Shown: positions 48,537-57,970 of the stretch, piece after piece
Numbering within the stretch: position 1 is the stretch's first letter
Layout of the letters: every line of letters starts with the position of its first letter
From: Streptomyces sp. MMG1121
GTDB taxonomy: Bacteria > Actinomycetota > Actinomycetes > Streptomycetales > Streptomycetaceae
Length of the DNA: 64,000 nt
Assembly: GCF_001280015.1 (NCBI RefSeq)
Contig: NZ_LGDV01000118.1
Span: forward strand, 124,001 to 188,000
Direction of reading: 5' to 3'
Notes under the pieces: generated by a model
Databases searched by the model: none
What the model saw: only the letters and a program-made list of their open reading frames with translations
What the model was told of the DNA's origin: nothing
Position numbers and translations under genes: made by a program

Positions 48537-48668
48537 TTACTGGTCCTGGCCGGGGAACGGCTTGGGCAGCGGCTTCGGCGCGTGCTTCTTCGGCTTCGGC
48601 TTCGGCGGCGGGGGGAGCTGCTTCGACTTGGGCTTGGGGGGCAGCGGGGCAAGCTTCTTGAAGCTCAT
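48537..48668 (-). CDS. 43-residue Pro/Lys-rich peptide, unknown
   Basis: The peptide starts MSFKKLAPLPPKPKSKQL, continues with repeats of the PKPKP kind and ends PFPGQDQ. It has 15 Pro and 11 Lys, no Cys, and only one acidic residue, so it is strongly cationic. ATG 48668 follows AGGAG by 7 nt, an ideal site. It has its own terminator and is followed 99 bp later by an ABC exporter. Composition recalls proline-rich antimicrobial peptides or a cell-wall-binding tail, but I recognise no family. A 66-residue ORF in another frame (start 48729) lacks a ribosome site. It could be a secreted effector, a RiPP precursor or a regulatory peptide for the transporter. Confidence 0.62.
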   Translation of the reverse strand: MSFKKLAPLPPKPKSKQLPPPPKPKPKKHAPKPLPKPFPGQDQ

Positions 48669-48855
48669 TCCGACTCCTAGTGTTTCGCAGTTCTGGTATT
48701 TCGAGAATTCCGCGTCCGGCTCCCGACATCGAAGAACCTACACGTCTCCCGACAGCCCGAACGGCAAAGTTGGCAAAGGGGCGCTGTGAGTACCTTGGTG
48801 ATTCCTGAGAGACCCGCGCGAAGCTGAGAGTTCTCTTGTGAAGCTGAGTGCGGCC

Positions 48856-51807
48856 TTATGATCCCGGGCCCGCGCCCCGGTCGGCTCTGGCCTCTTTCGT
48901 CGGCTCGTCCAGCGCCTCTGCCAGCACCTCCGCCAGATGTCTCCCCCGCACCCCGGCCAGCTGCTCCAGCTGCGTGCGGCAGGAGAAACCGTCCGCGAGG
49001 ACCAGCGTCTGCTCGGATGCGTCCCGGACCGAGGGCAGGAGCTGTTCCTCCGCGCAGGCGCGGGAGACCTCGAAGTGGCCTTTCTCGAAGCCGAAGTTGC
49101 CCGCGAGGCCGCAGCAGCCCCCGCTCAGCTCGCCGGTGAGGCCCGCGGCCTCACGCAGTCGGCGGTCGGGAGTGTCGCCGAGCACCGCGTGCTGGTGGCA
49201 GTGGGTCTGGCCGGCGACCGGGCGGTCCACGGCGGGCGGGGTCCAGTGCGGTGCGTGCCGCTCAAGAGCCTCGGCGAAGGTGAGGACCGACGAGGCCAGC
49301 TCGGCCGCGCGCGGGTCGTCGGGCAGCAGCTCGGGCAGGTCGGCGCGCAGGGCCGCAGCGCAGCTCGGCTCCAGGACGACGACCGGGAGCCGCGCCCGCA
49401 GCACCGGCTCCATCAGGTCCAGCGTGCGGCGCAGCACCGCTCGGGCTCGGTCCAGCTGGCCGGTGGAGACATACGTCAGACCGCAGCAGACCCGGGCCCG
49501 GCGGGCCGTGAGCAGCGCGGCGGCCGACCTGCCCGGACCGGCGCCGAGCGCTCCCCCGCGCGGCAGCAGCGTCGGCGGCAGGGCCACGCGCAGCCCGGCC
49601 CCCTCCAGCACCCGCACGGCGGCCCGGCCCACGGACGGAGACAGATGCTCGGTGAAGGTGTCCGGCCACAACACGACCAGGGGCGCTGTGCGTCGGCCCG
49701 CTCCCGGACCGCCCGGGTCCCCCCCGACCGGAGCCCCCACGCCTCCGGCGACCCCCCGCCTGCGCCACCAGGCAGTGAACGTCTGCCCCGCCAGCCGGGG
49801 AATCTCCCGTTCCGCCGCGATGCCCGCCAGGTGCCGGCCCGCGCGGGCCAGCGGTCGTAGCGATGCGAGCGCGTTGAGCAGCGGGGCGGTGCGGGTGCGG
49901 GCGATCCGGTTCAGCCACTCGGGGAGGCGGCCCATGCTGTGGTGAGCGGCGGGGCGGCGGCGGCCGGCGTAGTGGTGGTGCAGGAACTCCGCCTTGTAGG
50001 TGGCCATGTCGACGCCGACCGGGCAGTCCGAACGGCAGCCCTTGCAGGACAGGCACAGGTCGAGGGCGTCGCGGACCTCCGTGGACCGCCAGCCGTCGGT
50101 GACCAGTTCGCCCGCCAGCATCTCGTGCAGCAGCCGGGCCCGGCCGCGCGTGGAGTGCTCCTCCTCACCGGTCGCCCGGAAGGAGGGGCACATCACGGCG
50201 GGACCGGAAACGGTCGTCGTACGGCACTTGGCGACGCCGACGCAGCGGCGGACGGCCGCGCGGAAGTCGCCGCCGTCGGCCGGGTAGCCGAAGGCCACGT
50301 CGACCGGGCCCGGCGGCAGGACGGCGAAGCGGAGGTTGGCGTCCAGTGGGGCCGGGCGGACCAACATGCCGGGGTTGAGCAGGTCGTCGGGGTCCCAGAG
50401 CGCCTTGGCCCGCTCGAAGAGCCGGACCGTCTCCGCGCCGTACATACGCGGCAGCAGCTCCGCGCGGGCCTGTCCGTCGCCGTGCTCCCCGGACAGCGAG
50501 CCGCCGTGCTCCACCACCAGGTCGGCCAGTTCCTCGGAGAAGCGGCGGAAGCGGCCGACGCCGGCCTCGGTGAGCAGGTCGAAGTCGATGCGGACATGGA
50601 TGCAGCCGTCGCCGAAGTGGCCGTACGGAGTGCCGCGCAGGCCGTGGGCCGACAGCAGGGCCCGGAAGTCGCGCAGATAGGGGCCGAGGCGGGCGGGCGG
50701 CACCGCGCAGTCCTCCCAGCCGGGCCAGGCCTCGGAGCCGTCGGGCATACGGGTGGCCGTGCCGCTCGCGTCCTCGCGGATGCGCCACAGGGCCCGCTGC
50801 GCGGCCGCGTCCGTCACCACCAGGGAGTCCACCACCTCGGCCGCGCGGACGATCTCCTGCGCACGCGCGCGTGCCTCGCCCGCCGACCGGCCGCCGGTCT
50901 CCACGAACAGCCAGGCCCCGCCCCGCGGCAGTCCGGCGGGCGAGCGCACCAGGTCGGCCGCCATGCCCTCCACCGTCAGCGGCCGGTACGGGAGCAGGCC
51001 CGCGGCGGCCTCGGCCGCGTCGCCCTCGTCGCCGTACCCCAGCACGGCGAGGGCACGCGCGCGGGGTGCCTCCACCAGCCGTACGACCGCTTCCGTGAGC
51101 ACCCCCAGCGTGCCCTCCGAGCCGCAGAAGGAGCGGGCCACGTCGGCGCCCTTCTCGGGCAGCAGGGCATCGAGGGCGTAGCCGGAGATACGGCGGGGCA
51201 GGTCGGGGAAACCGGTGCGCAGCCGCGCCAGATCCCCCTCCACCAGTCCCCGCAGCCCCTCCGGCGCCCCGGCCCAGTCCCGTCCGAGCCGCAGCCGGTG
51301 CCCGCGCGCGGTGATGACGGACAGCTCGCGGACACTGTCCGCGGTCGTCCCCCAGGCCACCGAGTGGGAGCCGCACGAGTTGTTGCCGATCATCCCGCCG
51401 AGCGTGCATCTGCTGTGCGTCGAGGGGTCCGGGCCGAAGCGCAGTCCGTGCGGGGCTGCGGCCTCCTGGAGCCGGTCCAGGACCAGGCCGGGCTGGACGA
51501 CGGCCGTGCGGGCCGCGGGATCGATCGACAGCAGGCCGTTCATGTGCCGCGTGAAGTCCAGCACCACGCCCGTGCCCGTCGCCTGCCCGGCGATCGACGT
51601 ACCCCCGCCGCGTGCCACCACCGGTACCCCGCGCGCCCGGCACACCTCCAGCACGGCGGCCACGTCGTCCGCGTCCCTGGGGGCCACGACCCCGAGCGGG
51701 ACCCGCCGGTAGTTCGACGCGTCCATGGTGACCAACGCCCGGGAGGTGGTGTCGAAGCCCACCTCTCCCCGGACGACCCTGCGCAATGCCTCGGCAAGAT
51801 CTGTCAT
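48856..51807 (-). CDS. FAD-linked oxidase fused to Fe-S/CCG domain (D-lactate/glycolate dehydrogenase-like)
   Basis: 983 residues from ATG 51807 (GTG 51840 is the alternative). The FAD_binding_4 domain (VPLGVVAPRDADDVAAVLEVC, VARGGGTSIAGQATGTGVVLDF, GPDPSTHSRCTLGGMIGNNSCGSHSV) is followed by a FAD-oxidase C domain (GDGCIHVRIDFDLL, SGEHGDGQARAELLPRMYG). An Fe-S segment has CVGVAKC and CLSCKGCRSDCPVG near residue 585, then GlpC-like CCG motifs (GGCCGLAGNFG near 897). The fused GlcD-GlpC form oxidises D-2-hydroxy acids and passes electrons to quinone. The Cys pattern CxxCxxxCP is one 4Fe-4S site; a second is partial. It lies directly upstream of the small peptide gene on the same strand, 187 bp away. 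Confidence 0.9.
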   Translation of the reverse strand: MTDLAEALRRVVRGEVGFDTTSRALVTMDASNYRRVPLGVVAPRDADDVAAVLEVCRARGVPVVARGGGTSIAGQATGTGVVLDFTRHMNGLLSIDPAARTAVVQPGLVLDRLQEAAAPHGLRFGPDPSTHSRCTLGGMIGNNSCGSHSVAWGTTADSVRELSVITARGHRLRLGRDWAGAPEGLRGLVEGDLARLRTGFPDLPRRISGYALDALLPEKGADVARSFCGSEGTLGVLTEAVVRLVEAPRARALAVLGYGDEGDAAEAAAGLLPYRPLTVEGMAADLVRSPAGLPRGGAWLFVETGGRSAGEARARAQEIVRAAEVVDSLVVTDAAAQRALWRIREDASGTATRMPDGSEAWPGWEDCAVPPARLGPYLRDFRALLSAHGLRGTPYGHFGDGCIHVRIDFDLLTEAGVGRFRRFSEELADLVVEHGGSLSGEHGDGQARAELLPRMYGAETVRLFERAKALWDPDDLLNPGMLVRPAPLDANLRFAVLPPGPVDVAFGYPADGGDFRAAVRRCVGVAKCRTTTVSGPAVMCPSFRATGEEEHSTRGRARLLHEMLAGELVTDGWRSTEVRDALDLCLSCKGCRSDCPVGVDMATYKAEFLHHHYAGRRRPAAHHSMGRLPEWLNRIARTRTAPLLNALASLRPLARAGRHLAGIAAEREIPRLAGQTFTAWWRRRGVAGGVGAPVGGDPGGPGAGRRTAPLVVLWPDTFTEHLSPSVGRAAVRVLEGAGLRVALPPTLLPRGGALGAGPGRSAAALLTARRARVCCGLTYVSTGQLDRARAVLRRTLDLMEPVLRARLPVVVLEPSCAAALRADLPELLPDDPRAAELASSVLTFAEALERHAPHWTPPAVDRPVAGQTHCHQHAVLGDTPDRRLREAAGLTGELSGGCCGLAGNFGFEKGHFEVSRACAEEQLLPSVRDASEQTLVLADGFSCRTQLEQLAGVRGRHLAEVLAEALDEPTKEARADRGAGPGS

Positions 51808-51894
51808 GCGTCCAGGATGCATCCGCTCACGCACAGTCACGGCGAGTTTTCCACAGCCTCGCCCATATCGTCGTACTAATTCACAAGTCCATGA

Positions 51895-53082
<1,188 letters not shown>

Positions 53083-53100
53083 CCTCGCACGTACGACGGT

Positions 53101-53134
53101 GAAGGGTGTCCGGCGCAGGTGCCGGGCGCCCTTC
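53101..53134 (+). terminator. serC terminator
   Basis: Fourteen-pair stem (53101-53114 with 53121-53134, two G-U pairs on this strand, GCAGGT loop) starting 19 bp after the serC stop and followed by CCCCC. Confidence 0.68.
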
Positions 53135-53207
53135 CCCCATGTCGCCGCACCGGAGATCCGGGAGCGCCCGACGTGACAAGTACCGGGACCGGTGCGTCCA
53201 TGGAGAC

Positions 53208-53651
53208 ATGGCCAGTTCGCGCACGAGCCCCGCGCTCACCCCGTTCGTCAGGCAGTACACCGCCCTGCTCACGACCCACAAGCGGGACGGCACCGGTGTC
53301 GGCACCCCGGTGAACATCGCCGTCGAGGGAGACCACGCCTACTTCCGCACGCCGGGCAGCACCTGGAAGGTCAAGCGCATCCGCGGCAACCCCGAGGTGG
53401 AGCTGGCCCCCTCCACCGTGCGCGGGGCCCCCACCGGCCCGCAGATCCACGCACGGGCCCGGCTGCTGGACCGCGGCAGCCCGGAGGACCGGCACGCGTC
53501 GAAGTTGCTGCGCCACAAGTACCCTTTGACGCAAGGCGTGTTGGTGCCGCTCGCGCACAAGCTGATGCGGACGTCGACGCTGCACTACGAGGTACGGCCG
53601 GTGGCGCAGGAGCCGCCCGCCGGGAAGTGGGCCGAGCCCGGCGGCCGGTGA
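53208..53651 (+). CDS. PPOX-class F420-dependent oxidoreductase-like protein
   Basis: 147 residues. LLTTHKRDGTGVGTPVNIAVEGDHAYFRT, WKVKRIRGNPEVELAPSTVRG and ARARLLDRGSPEDRHASKLLRHKYPL match the split-barrel PPOX family that binds F420 or FMN (TIGR03666-like, Rv2061/Rv1155 relatives). It should act on small cytoplasmic substrates with reduced F420. ATG 53208 directly follows GGAGAC with little spacing, so a nearby start is possible; earlier in-frame residues are not family-like. It follows serC but has its own promoter region after the terminator. Confidence 0.82.
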   Translation: MASSRTSPALTPFVRQYTALLTTHKRDGTGVGTPVNIAVEGDHAYFRTPGSTWKVKRIRGNPEVELAPSTVRGAPTGPQIHARARLLDRGSPEDRHASKLLRHKYPLTQGVLVPLAHKLMRTSTLHYEVRPVAQEPPAGKWAEPGGR

Positions 53652-53655
53652 CCGC

Positions 53656-54639
53656 TCAGCCCCTGCGCCGCAGCCGCCGCATCCCGAAGAGGACGGCCGC
53701 CCCGGCGGCGACGATGACGGCACCGAGCTTGTAGCTCCCGCCGTCCGGTCCCGAAGTGCCCTTGGCGGACGGCGAGTCGGACGTGGACGCCGGCCGGCCG
53801 GGCGCGTCCTTCGCCTCGACCGCGCTGTCGGCGCCCTCGCTGCTGTACAGCAGCTTGGTCCCGTCGGCGGAGTACGTGACGCCCTCGCCCTGCCCCTGCA
53901 TCGGCACGTCGAGCCGGCCCTCGCGCTTGATCCGGCCGCCGTTCCAGTCGTAGTAGATCCCGCCGAAGTACCCGCGCACGGCGAGCCGGCGTCCGTCCGG
54001 CGAGAAGGCGGCGTCCGTGGCCCAGAGGTCGACGGTGGCGATGGGCTTGAAGACGTTCGCGCCGGAGGTGGAGAGGGTGGCCGGGCCCTCGTACAGGTGC
54101 CCGCCGTCTTCCTTCTTGTCGATGATGTAGACGCGGCCGGTCTTCGGGTGGACGACCAGTGACTCGGCGTTCCGCGGCCCGTTCGCGTACTTCACGACGT
54201 ACTGCGCCGCCGTGACCGTCTGGTCCTTGAGCACCTTCGGCTCGGGCAGCTTGTAGATCCACACGTACGGCCACGTGCCGTCGAGGTTGTCGCCGATGTC
54301 GCCGACGTAGATCTGGTCGTCCGGCCCCATGGAGATGGCCTCGACGTCGCGCGGGGAACCGATGCCGCGCAGGGTGATCCGGGCGACCGTCTTCCCGGTG
54401 CGGCTGTCCACGGCGTAGATGTAGGGGCCGTCGCCGCTGTCGTTGTGCGTCCAGTAGATGCCCGGGTGCCGGCGGGAGGCGGCGAGCCCGCTGGACTCGG
54501 TGATCCGCGGGTCCTTGAAGGTGAACCCCTGGTCACCGGCGCCGGCGCCGTCGGCGGCGGACGCGGGCAGCGCGCAGGCACCGGTGAGCAGTGTCCCGGT
54601 GAGCAGCGCTGCGGCGAGGACGGAGAACGATCGGCGCAT
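53656..54639 (-). CDS. Secreted, C-terminally anchored beta-propeller-like protein
   Basis: 327 residues. An N-terminal signal peptide (MRRSFSVLAAALLTGTLLTG, cleavage near ALPASAA) precedes a repetitive beta-strand domain (SGLAASRRHPGIYWTHNDSGDGPYIYAVD, DIGDNLDGTWPYVWIYKL, VHPKTGRVYIIDKKEDGGHLYEG) that looks like a beta-propeller. A Ser/Pro/Ala-rich linker (KDAPGRPASTSDSPSAKG) then leads to a C-terminal helix and RRLRRRG, so it is held outside the membrane by its tail. Function unknown; esterase-like or lectin-like propellers share this layout. ATG 54639 has no Shine-Dalgarno sequence. Confidence 0.82.
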   Translation of the reverse strand: MRRSFSVLAAALLTGTLLTGACALPASAADGAGAGDQGFTFKDPRITESSGLAASRRHPGIYWTHNDSGDGPYIYAVDSRTGKTVARITLRGIGSPRDVEAISMGPDDQIYVGDIGDNLDGTWPYVWIYKLPEPKVLKDQTVTAAQYVVKYANGPRNAESLVVHPKTGRVYIIDKKEDGGHLYEGPATLSTSGANVFKPIATVDLWATDAAFSPDGRRLAVRGYFGGIYYDWNGGRIKREGRLDVPMQGQGEGVTYSADGTKLLYSSEGADSAVEAKDAPGRPASTSDSPSAKGTSGPDGGSYKLGAVIVAAGAAVLFGMRRLRRRG

Positions 54640-54734
54640 GCCCCAAGCCTGCCATTGCCTTGGGGTGTTCGGCGTTCGGCTGACGTGGTGGGCCTCACAC
54701 CCCATGGGTACGCGTGATCGTCCATCATGAGCGG

Positions 54735-55418
54735 ATGCTCAGATTCATGCCCGTAGGTGACTCCATGACGATCGGGAGCGCGGGCGAGCACACCTGGCGT
54801 TACCGGTTGTGGCGGCATCTGTGCGAGACGTACGAGGGCCCGTTCACGTTCGTCGGCCCGCGGGAGGAGCTGTACGACAAGACGGCCGACGCGCCGGCGT
54901 CGTACGCGTACGCCGAACCCGGCTTCCCCCGCCGTCACCTGGCGGGCTGGGGCGAGGGCTGGCTGCACATGGCTCCGCTGATCGGCGAGGCGGTGCGCGC
55001 GCACCGCGCGGACGTGCTGCTGGTCTCCCTCGGCCTGATCGACCTGGGGTTCTACACGAACGCCGAGCAGACGGCGGAGAACGTACGGGCCTTCGTCGCG
55101 GCCGCCCGGGAAGCGAAGCCGCGCATCTGCATGGTCCTGCTCCCGGTGATCCCGAACATCCGCGCCCTCGCGGACGCGCCCTTCGCCGAGCAGGTGGACC
55201 GGTTCAACGTCCTGCTCGCGAAGGCGGTGGCCGACCTGGACGAGCCGCGCTCGCCGATCCTGCTCGCATCGCCGCCGCAGTCGTACGACCTCGACGCCGA
55301 CACCTACGACGGGACGCATCCCAACGCGAGCGGGGAGCACCGGATCGCGGGGGCCTTCGCGGGGGCGATGTACGAGGCCTGGGGAGTCGGACAGCCGTAC
55401 GCGGCTGGAACAGGTTGA
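54735..55418 (+). CDS. SGNH/GDSL hydrolase family protein
   Basis: 227 residues. Block I is MPVGDSMTIGS with the nucleophile Ser, then WRYRLWRHLCETY; LLVSLGLIDLGF occupies the block III position where Asn is usual but Leu or Asp is seen; DGTHPNASGEHRIA is block V with the Asp/His pair. It lacks a signal peptide, so it is cytoplasmic or leaderless-secreted. It should hydrolyse esters or thioesters of unknown substrate. The Asn to Leu change in block III may weaken the oxyanion hole. Divergent from the propeller gene by about 95 bp. Confidence 0.85.
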   Translation: MLRFMPVGDSMTIGSAGEHTWRYRLWRHLCETYEGPFTFVGPREELYDKTADAPASYAYAEPGFPRRHLAGWGEGWLHMAPLIGEAVRAHRADVLLVSLGLIDLGFYTNAEQTAENVRAFVAAAREAKPRICMVLLPVIPNIRALADAPFAEQVDRFNVLLAKAVADLDEPRSPILLASPPQSYDLDADTYDGTHPNASGEHRIAGAFAGAMYEAWGVGQPYAAGTG

Positions 55419-55506
55419 CCTGATCCCGGCGTCTCCCGGTCACCGTGCGTATCGTTGAACCGCGCGGCTGCACTCGTCGACGTTGCAGCCGGGGAGGAGC
55501 GCCACG

Positions 55507-56103
55507 ATGACCGTCCTCGAAGACAGGATCGCGATGGCCGAGAGCGACAGCGAGAGCACGCTGGACGAGATGTTCGAGCGGCTCGAGAAGATGCCCGTCC
55601 CCGAGGGATACAAGGTCGAGATCGTCGAGGGGACCGTCTACATGTCGCCGCAGCGGGACACCCACTGGGAAATCATCCTGGACATCGTCGAGCAGTTGCG
55701 GCCCAAGTACCCCCGGAAACGGGTGAAGTCCGACGTCCGGATCGACTACCCGGGCCACCTCAACGCTTTCGCCACGGACGTGACGGTGATGGCCGAGGGG
55801 GCCGAGGGGGCCGAGAAGACGGAAGCCGGCCACTGGCGCCACGAAGACGTCGAGTTTGTTGCCGAGGTCATCTCCAAGGGCACCGCCGCCAACGACTACG
55901 GCCCCAAGAAGACCGCCTACGCCACCGCCGAAGTCCCTGTCTACGTCATCGCCGATCCCTACCAGCGCCGGTGCCACATCTACACCCAGCCCAAGGAAGG
56001 CGACTACGAGATCGAGACCACGGTCCCCTTCGGCAGCGACCTGGACCTCGGCAACACGGTCGTCGGCCTCACCCTCAAGACCGACGAGTTCCCCCGCGAC
56101 TAG
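55507..56103 (+). CDS. Uma2-family PD-(D/E)XK nuclease-like protein
   Basis: 198 residues, ATG 55507 with GGGGAGGAGC 7 nt upstream. YKVEIVEGTVYMSP starts the Uma2/DUF820 domain, DVTVMAEG and FVAEVISKG carry the Asp and Glu of the nuclease core, with NDYGPKKTAYATAEVPVYVIADPYQ after. The EVxS pattern is typical; the Lys of DEK is displaced. Uma2 genes are numerous in Streptomyces and cyanobacteria, with unknown substrates. It is alone here, 49 bp before the aldo/keto reductase. Confidence 0.88.
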   Translation: MTVLEDRIAMAESDSESTLDEMFERLEKMPVPEGYKVEIVEGTVYMSPQRDTHWEIILDIVEQLRPKYPRKRVKSDVRIDYPGHLNAFATDVTVMAEGAEGAEKTEAGHWRHEDVEFVAEVISKGTAANDYGPKKTAYATAEVPVYVIADPYQRRCHIYTQPKEGDYEIETTVPFGSDLDLGNTVVGLTLKTDEFPRD

Positions 56104-56152
56104 CCCAACCCCGCTTGCTTCGAGCGCACTTCAAGCCGTTGGCTGGGGACCC

Positions 56153-57148
56153 ATGAAGTACACGCAGCTAGGACGTACGGGACTCAAGGTCAGTCGGCTC
56201 GTGCTCGGGACGATGAACTTCGGTCCGCAGACCGACGAGGCCGGCAGCCACGCGATCATGGACGCGGCGCTGGACGCGGGCATCAACTTCTTCGACACCG
56301 CCAATGTGTACGGGTGGGGTGACAACAAGGGGCGGACCGAGAGCATCATCGGCAACTGGTTCGCCAAGGGCGGCGAGCGGCGCGACAAGGTCGTCCTCGC
56401 CACCAAGGTCTACGCCAACATGGCCCCCGACGGGCAGCCGGCCTGGCCCAACCACGACAAGCTCTCCGCGCTGAACATCCGGCGCGCCGTGGACGCCAGC
56501 CTGAAGCGGCTGCAGACCGATCACATCGACCTCTACCAGTTCCATCACGTCGACCGGACCACCCCCTTCGAGGAGATCTGGCAGGCGATCGACACCCTCG
56601 TCCAGCAGGGCAAGATCCTTTACGTCGGCTCCTCCAACTTCCCCGGCTACAAGATCGCCCAGGCCAACGAGATCGCCGCCAGGCGCGGCGGCACCATCGG
56701 GCTGGTCAGCGAGCAGTGCCTGTACAACCTCTTCGAGCGCCGCGCCGAGATGGAGGTCATCCCGGCGGCCGAGGAGTACGGGCTCGGGGTCATCCCCTGG
56801 TCGCCGCTGCACGGGGGCCTGCTCGGCGGGGTCATCAAGAAGGAGGTGCAAGGTGGCCGCCGTGCCTCGGGGCGCGCCGCCGACACCCTGGGCGACCCGG
56901 CCGCCCGCGCCCGGATCCAGGCGTACGAGGACCTGGTCGACAAGCACGGTCTGGAGCCCGGTGAGACGGCCCTGGCCTGGCTGCTGACCCGCCCCGGCGT
57001 GACCGGCCCGATCGTCGGCCCGCGCACCGCCGAGCAGCTGGACTCCGCCCTCAGGGCTGTCGAGCTGGAGCTGAGCGAGGAGCTGCTGGCCGCTCTGGAC
57101 GAGGTCTTCCCGGGGCCGGGTCCGTCCCCGGAGGCCTTCGCCTGGTAG
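56153..57148 (+). CDS. Aldo/keto reductase
   Basis: 331 residues. The tetrad is visible: Asp48 and Tyr53 (FFDTANVYGWG), Lys85 (LATKV) and His130 (YQFHHVD). LGRTGLKVSRLVLGTMNFG and the C-terminal GPIVGPRTAEQLDSAL bind NADPH. It resembles the AKR11/12 group, which includes YqkF/IolS-like enzymes of sugar or aldehyde reduction. A tighter function is not readable. It stands alone with a terminator at 57194. No strong ribosome site was seen (GGGGAC, 4 nt). Confidence 0.93.
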   Translation: MKYTQLGRTGLKVSRLVLGTMNFGPQTDEAGSHAIMDAALDAGINFFDTANVYGWGDNKGRTESIIGNWFAKGGERRDKVVLATKVYANMAPDGQPAWPNHDKLSALNIRRAVDASLKRLQTDHIDLYQFHHVDRTTPFEEIWQAIDTLVQQGKILYVGSSNFPGYKIAQANEIAARRGGTIGLVSEQCLYNLFERRAEMEVIPAAEEYGLGVIPWSPLHGGLLGGVIKKEVQGGRRASGRAADTLGDPAARARIQAYEDLVDKHGLEPGETALAWLLTRPGVTGPIVGPRTAEQLDSALRAVELELSEELLAALDEVFPGPGPSPEAFAW

Positions 57149-57193
57149 TGCCTTCCTCCGCGTGAAGGGCCTTCCGACGGGTGAGGGGGCGAC

Positions 57194-57256
57194 GGGGAAC
57201 TGCGCGAGGCGGCCACGACGGCCCGCGGCCGGTCAGCCGGCCAGCCGCAGTTCCCC
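57194..57256. terminator. Hairpin after the aldo/keto reductase (GGGGAACTGCG repeat)
   Basis: GGGGAACTGCG (57194-57204) pairs with CGCAGTTCCCC (57246-57256), 11 bp, enclosing GC-rich sequence. It lies between the convergent reductase and the small membrane ORF. The arm matches the hairpin at 26687-26728. Confidence 0.6.
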
Positions 57257-57261
57257 AGCCC

Positions 57262-57348
57262 CTACCTGACGGCCGCCGACACAGCCACCACCACGAACAT
57301 CAGCACAAGCACACCGGCCATGATCCGGTTCCGCGTCTTCGGGTCCAC
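57262..57348 (-). CDS. Small single-pass membrane protein, unknown
   Basis: 28 residues from GTG 57348: a basic start (VDPKTRNRIM) then a hydrophobic helix (AGVLVLMFVVVAVSAAV). It begins 11 bp after the RNA 2',3'-cyclic phosphodiesterase stop on the same strand, so it may be the second gene of that operon. The charge pattern fits an N-in single helix. I do not recognise a family; it is too short for domain evidence. Confidence 0.5.
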   Translation of the reverse strand: MDPKTRNRIMAGVLVLMFVVVAVSAAVR

Positions 57349-57358
57349 GGCATCGAGC

Positions 57359-57931
57359 CTAACCGGCCCCGCCGAGGACCCAGCGGCCGACCGGCTCGTA
57401 CCGCGGCTGCTCCCCCTTCACCCCGGACCGCGGCAGCTCGCTGCGCACCAGTGCCAGGTCCGCCACCGTCCAGGCGCTGCTGGTGAACTCCGCCAGGGCG
57501 TCGACGTACGGGTGGGTGTCGAAGCCGTCCCGGCTGCGGGCCAGCGTCAGGTGCGCCTTGTAGCGGCGGTGCTCCTCCATGGGCAGGCCCGCCTTCCGTG
57601 CCGCCGACTCCGTCCGCTCGGCCAGCAGGCGCAGTACTTCCAGGTCGCCGCAGGCGCCCGCCCACAGTGCGCGGCCGTGGCCGAACTGGCCGCCGCCGGA
57701 GACGGCGAGCCGGAAGGGCGTGGTGCGGTGGGCGGCGCGGGACAGGCGGTCCGACAGGGCGGGTACGACGTCGTCGGCGACCTCGCCGTAGAAGGCGAGG
57801 GTGAAGTGCCAGCCGGGGCGGCCCGTCCAGCGCAGCCTCTCCGCGCCGGGCAGCCTCTTCAACCCGGCCACCTCGGCGGCGAGTTCACGGACGACGTGCT
57901 CCGGCGGGAGCACCGCGGCGAAGAGTCTCAT
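57359..57931 (-). CDS. thpR: RNA 2',3'-cyclic phosphodiesterase
   Basis: 190 residues. The two HxTx motifs are HFTL (WHFTLAFYGEV) and HLTL (KAHLTLARSRDGF), each closing one lobe of the 2H phosphoesterase fold; RLFAAVLPPEHV is the start. It opens cyclic phosphates at RNA ends and can ligate tRNA halves in vitro. ATG 57931 follows AAGGTGAAG by 3 nt. It diverges from the GNAT gene with 39 bp between. Confidence 0.93.
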   Translation of the reverse strand: MRLFAAVLPPEHVVRELAAEVAGLKRLPGAERLRWTGRPGWHFTLAFYGEVADDVVPALSDRLSRAAHRTTPFRLAVSGGGQFGHGRALWAGACGDLEVLRLLAERTESAARKAGLPMEEHRRYKAHLTLARSRDGFDTHPYVDALAEFTSSAWTVADLALVRSELPRSGVKGEQPRYEPVGRWVLGGAG

Positions 57932-57970
57932 GTCTTCACCTTCGCAGACACCGGTCGGCATGATGGGCCC

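Noticed and set aside
48526..48729. 66-codon minus-strand ORF overlapping the 43-residue peptide in another frame
   Set aside because: No ribosome site before its ATG and an Ala/Glu-rich composition expected from a frame-shifted Pro/Lys sequence; the AGGAG fits the 43-residue frame.
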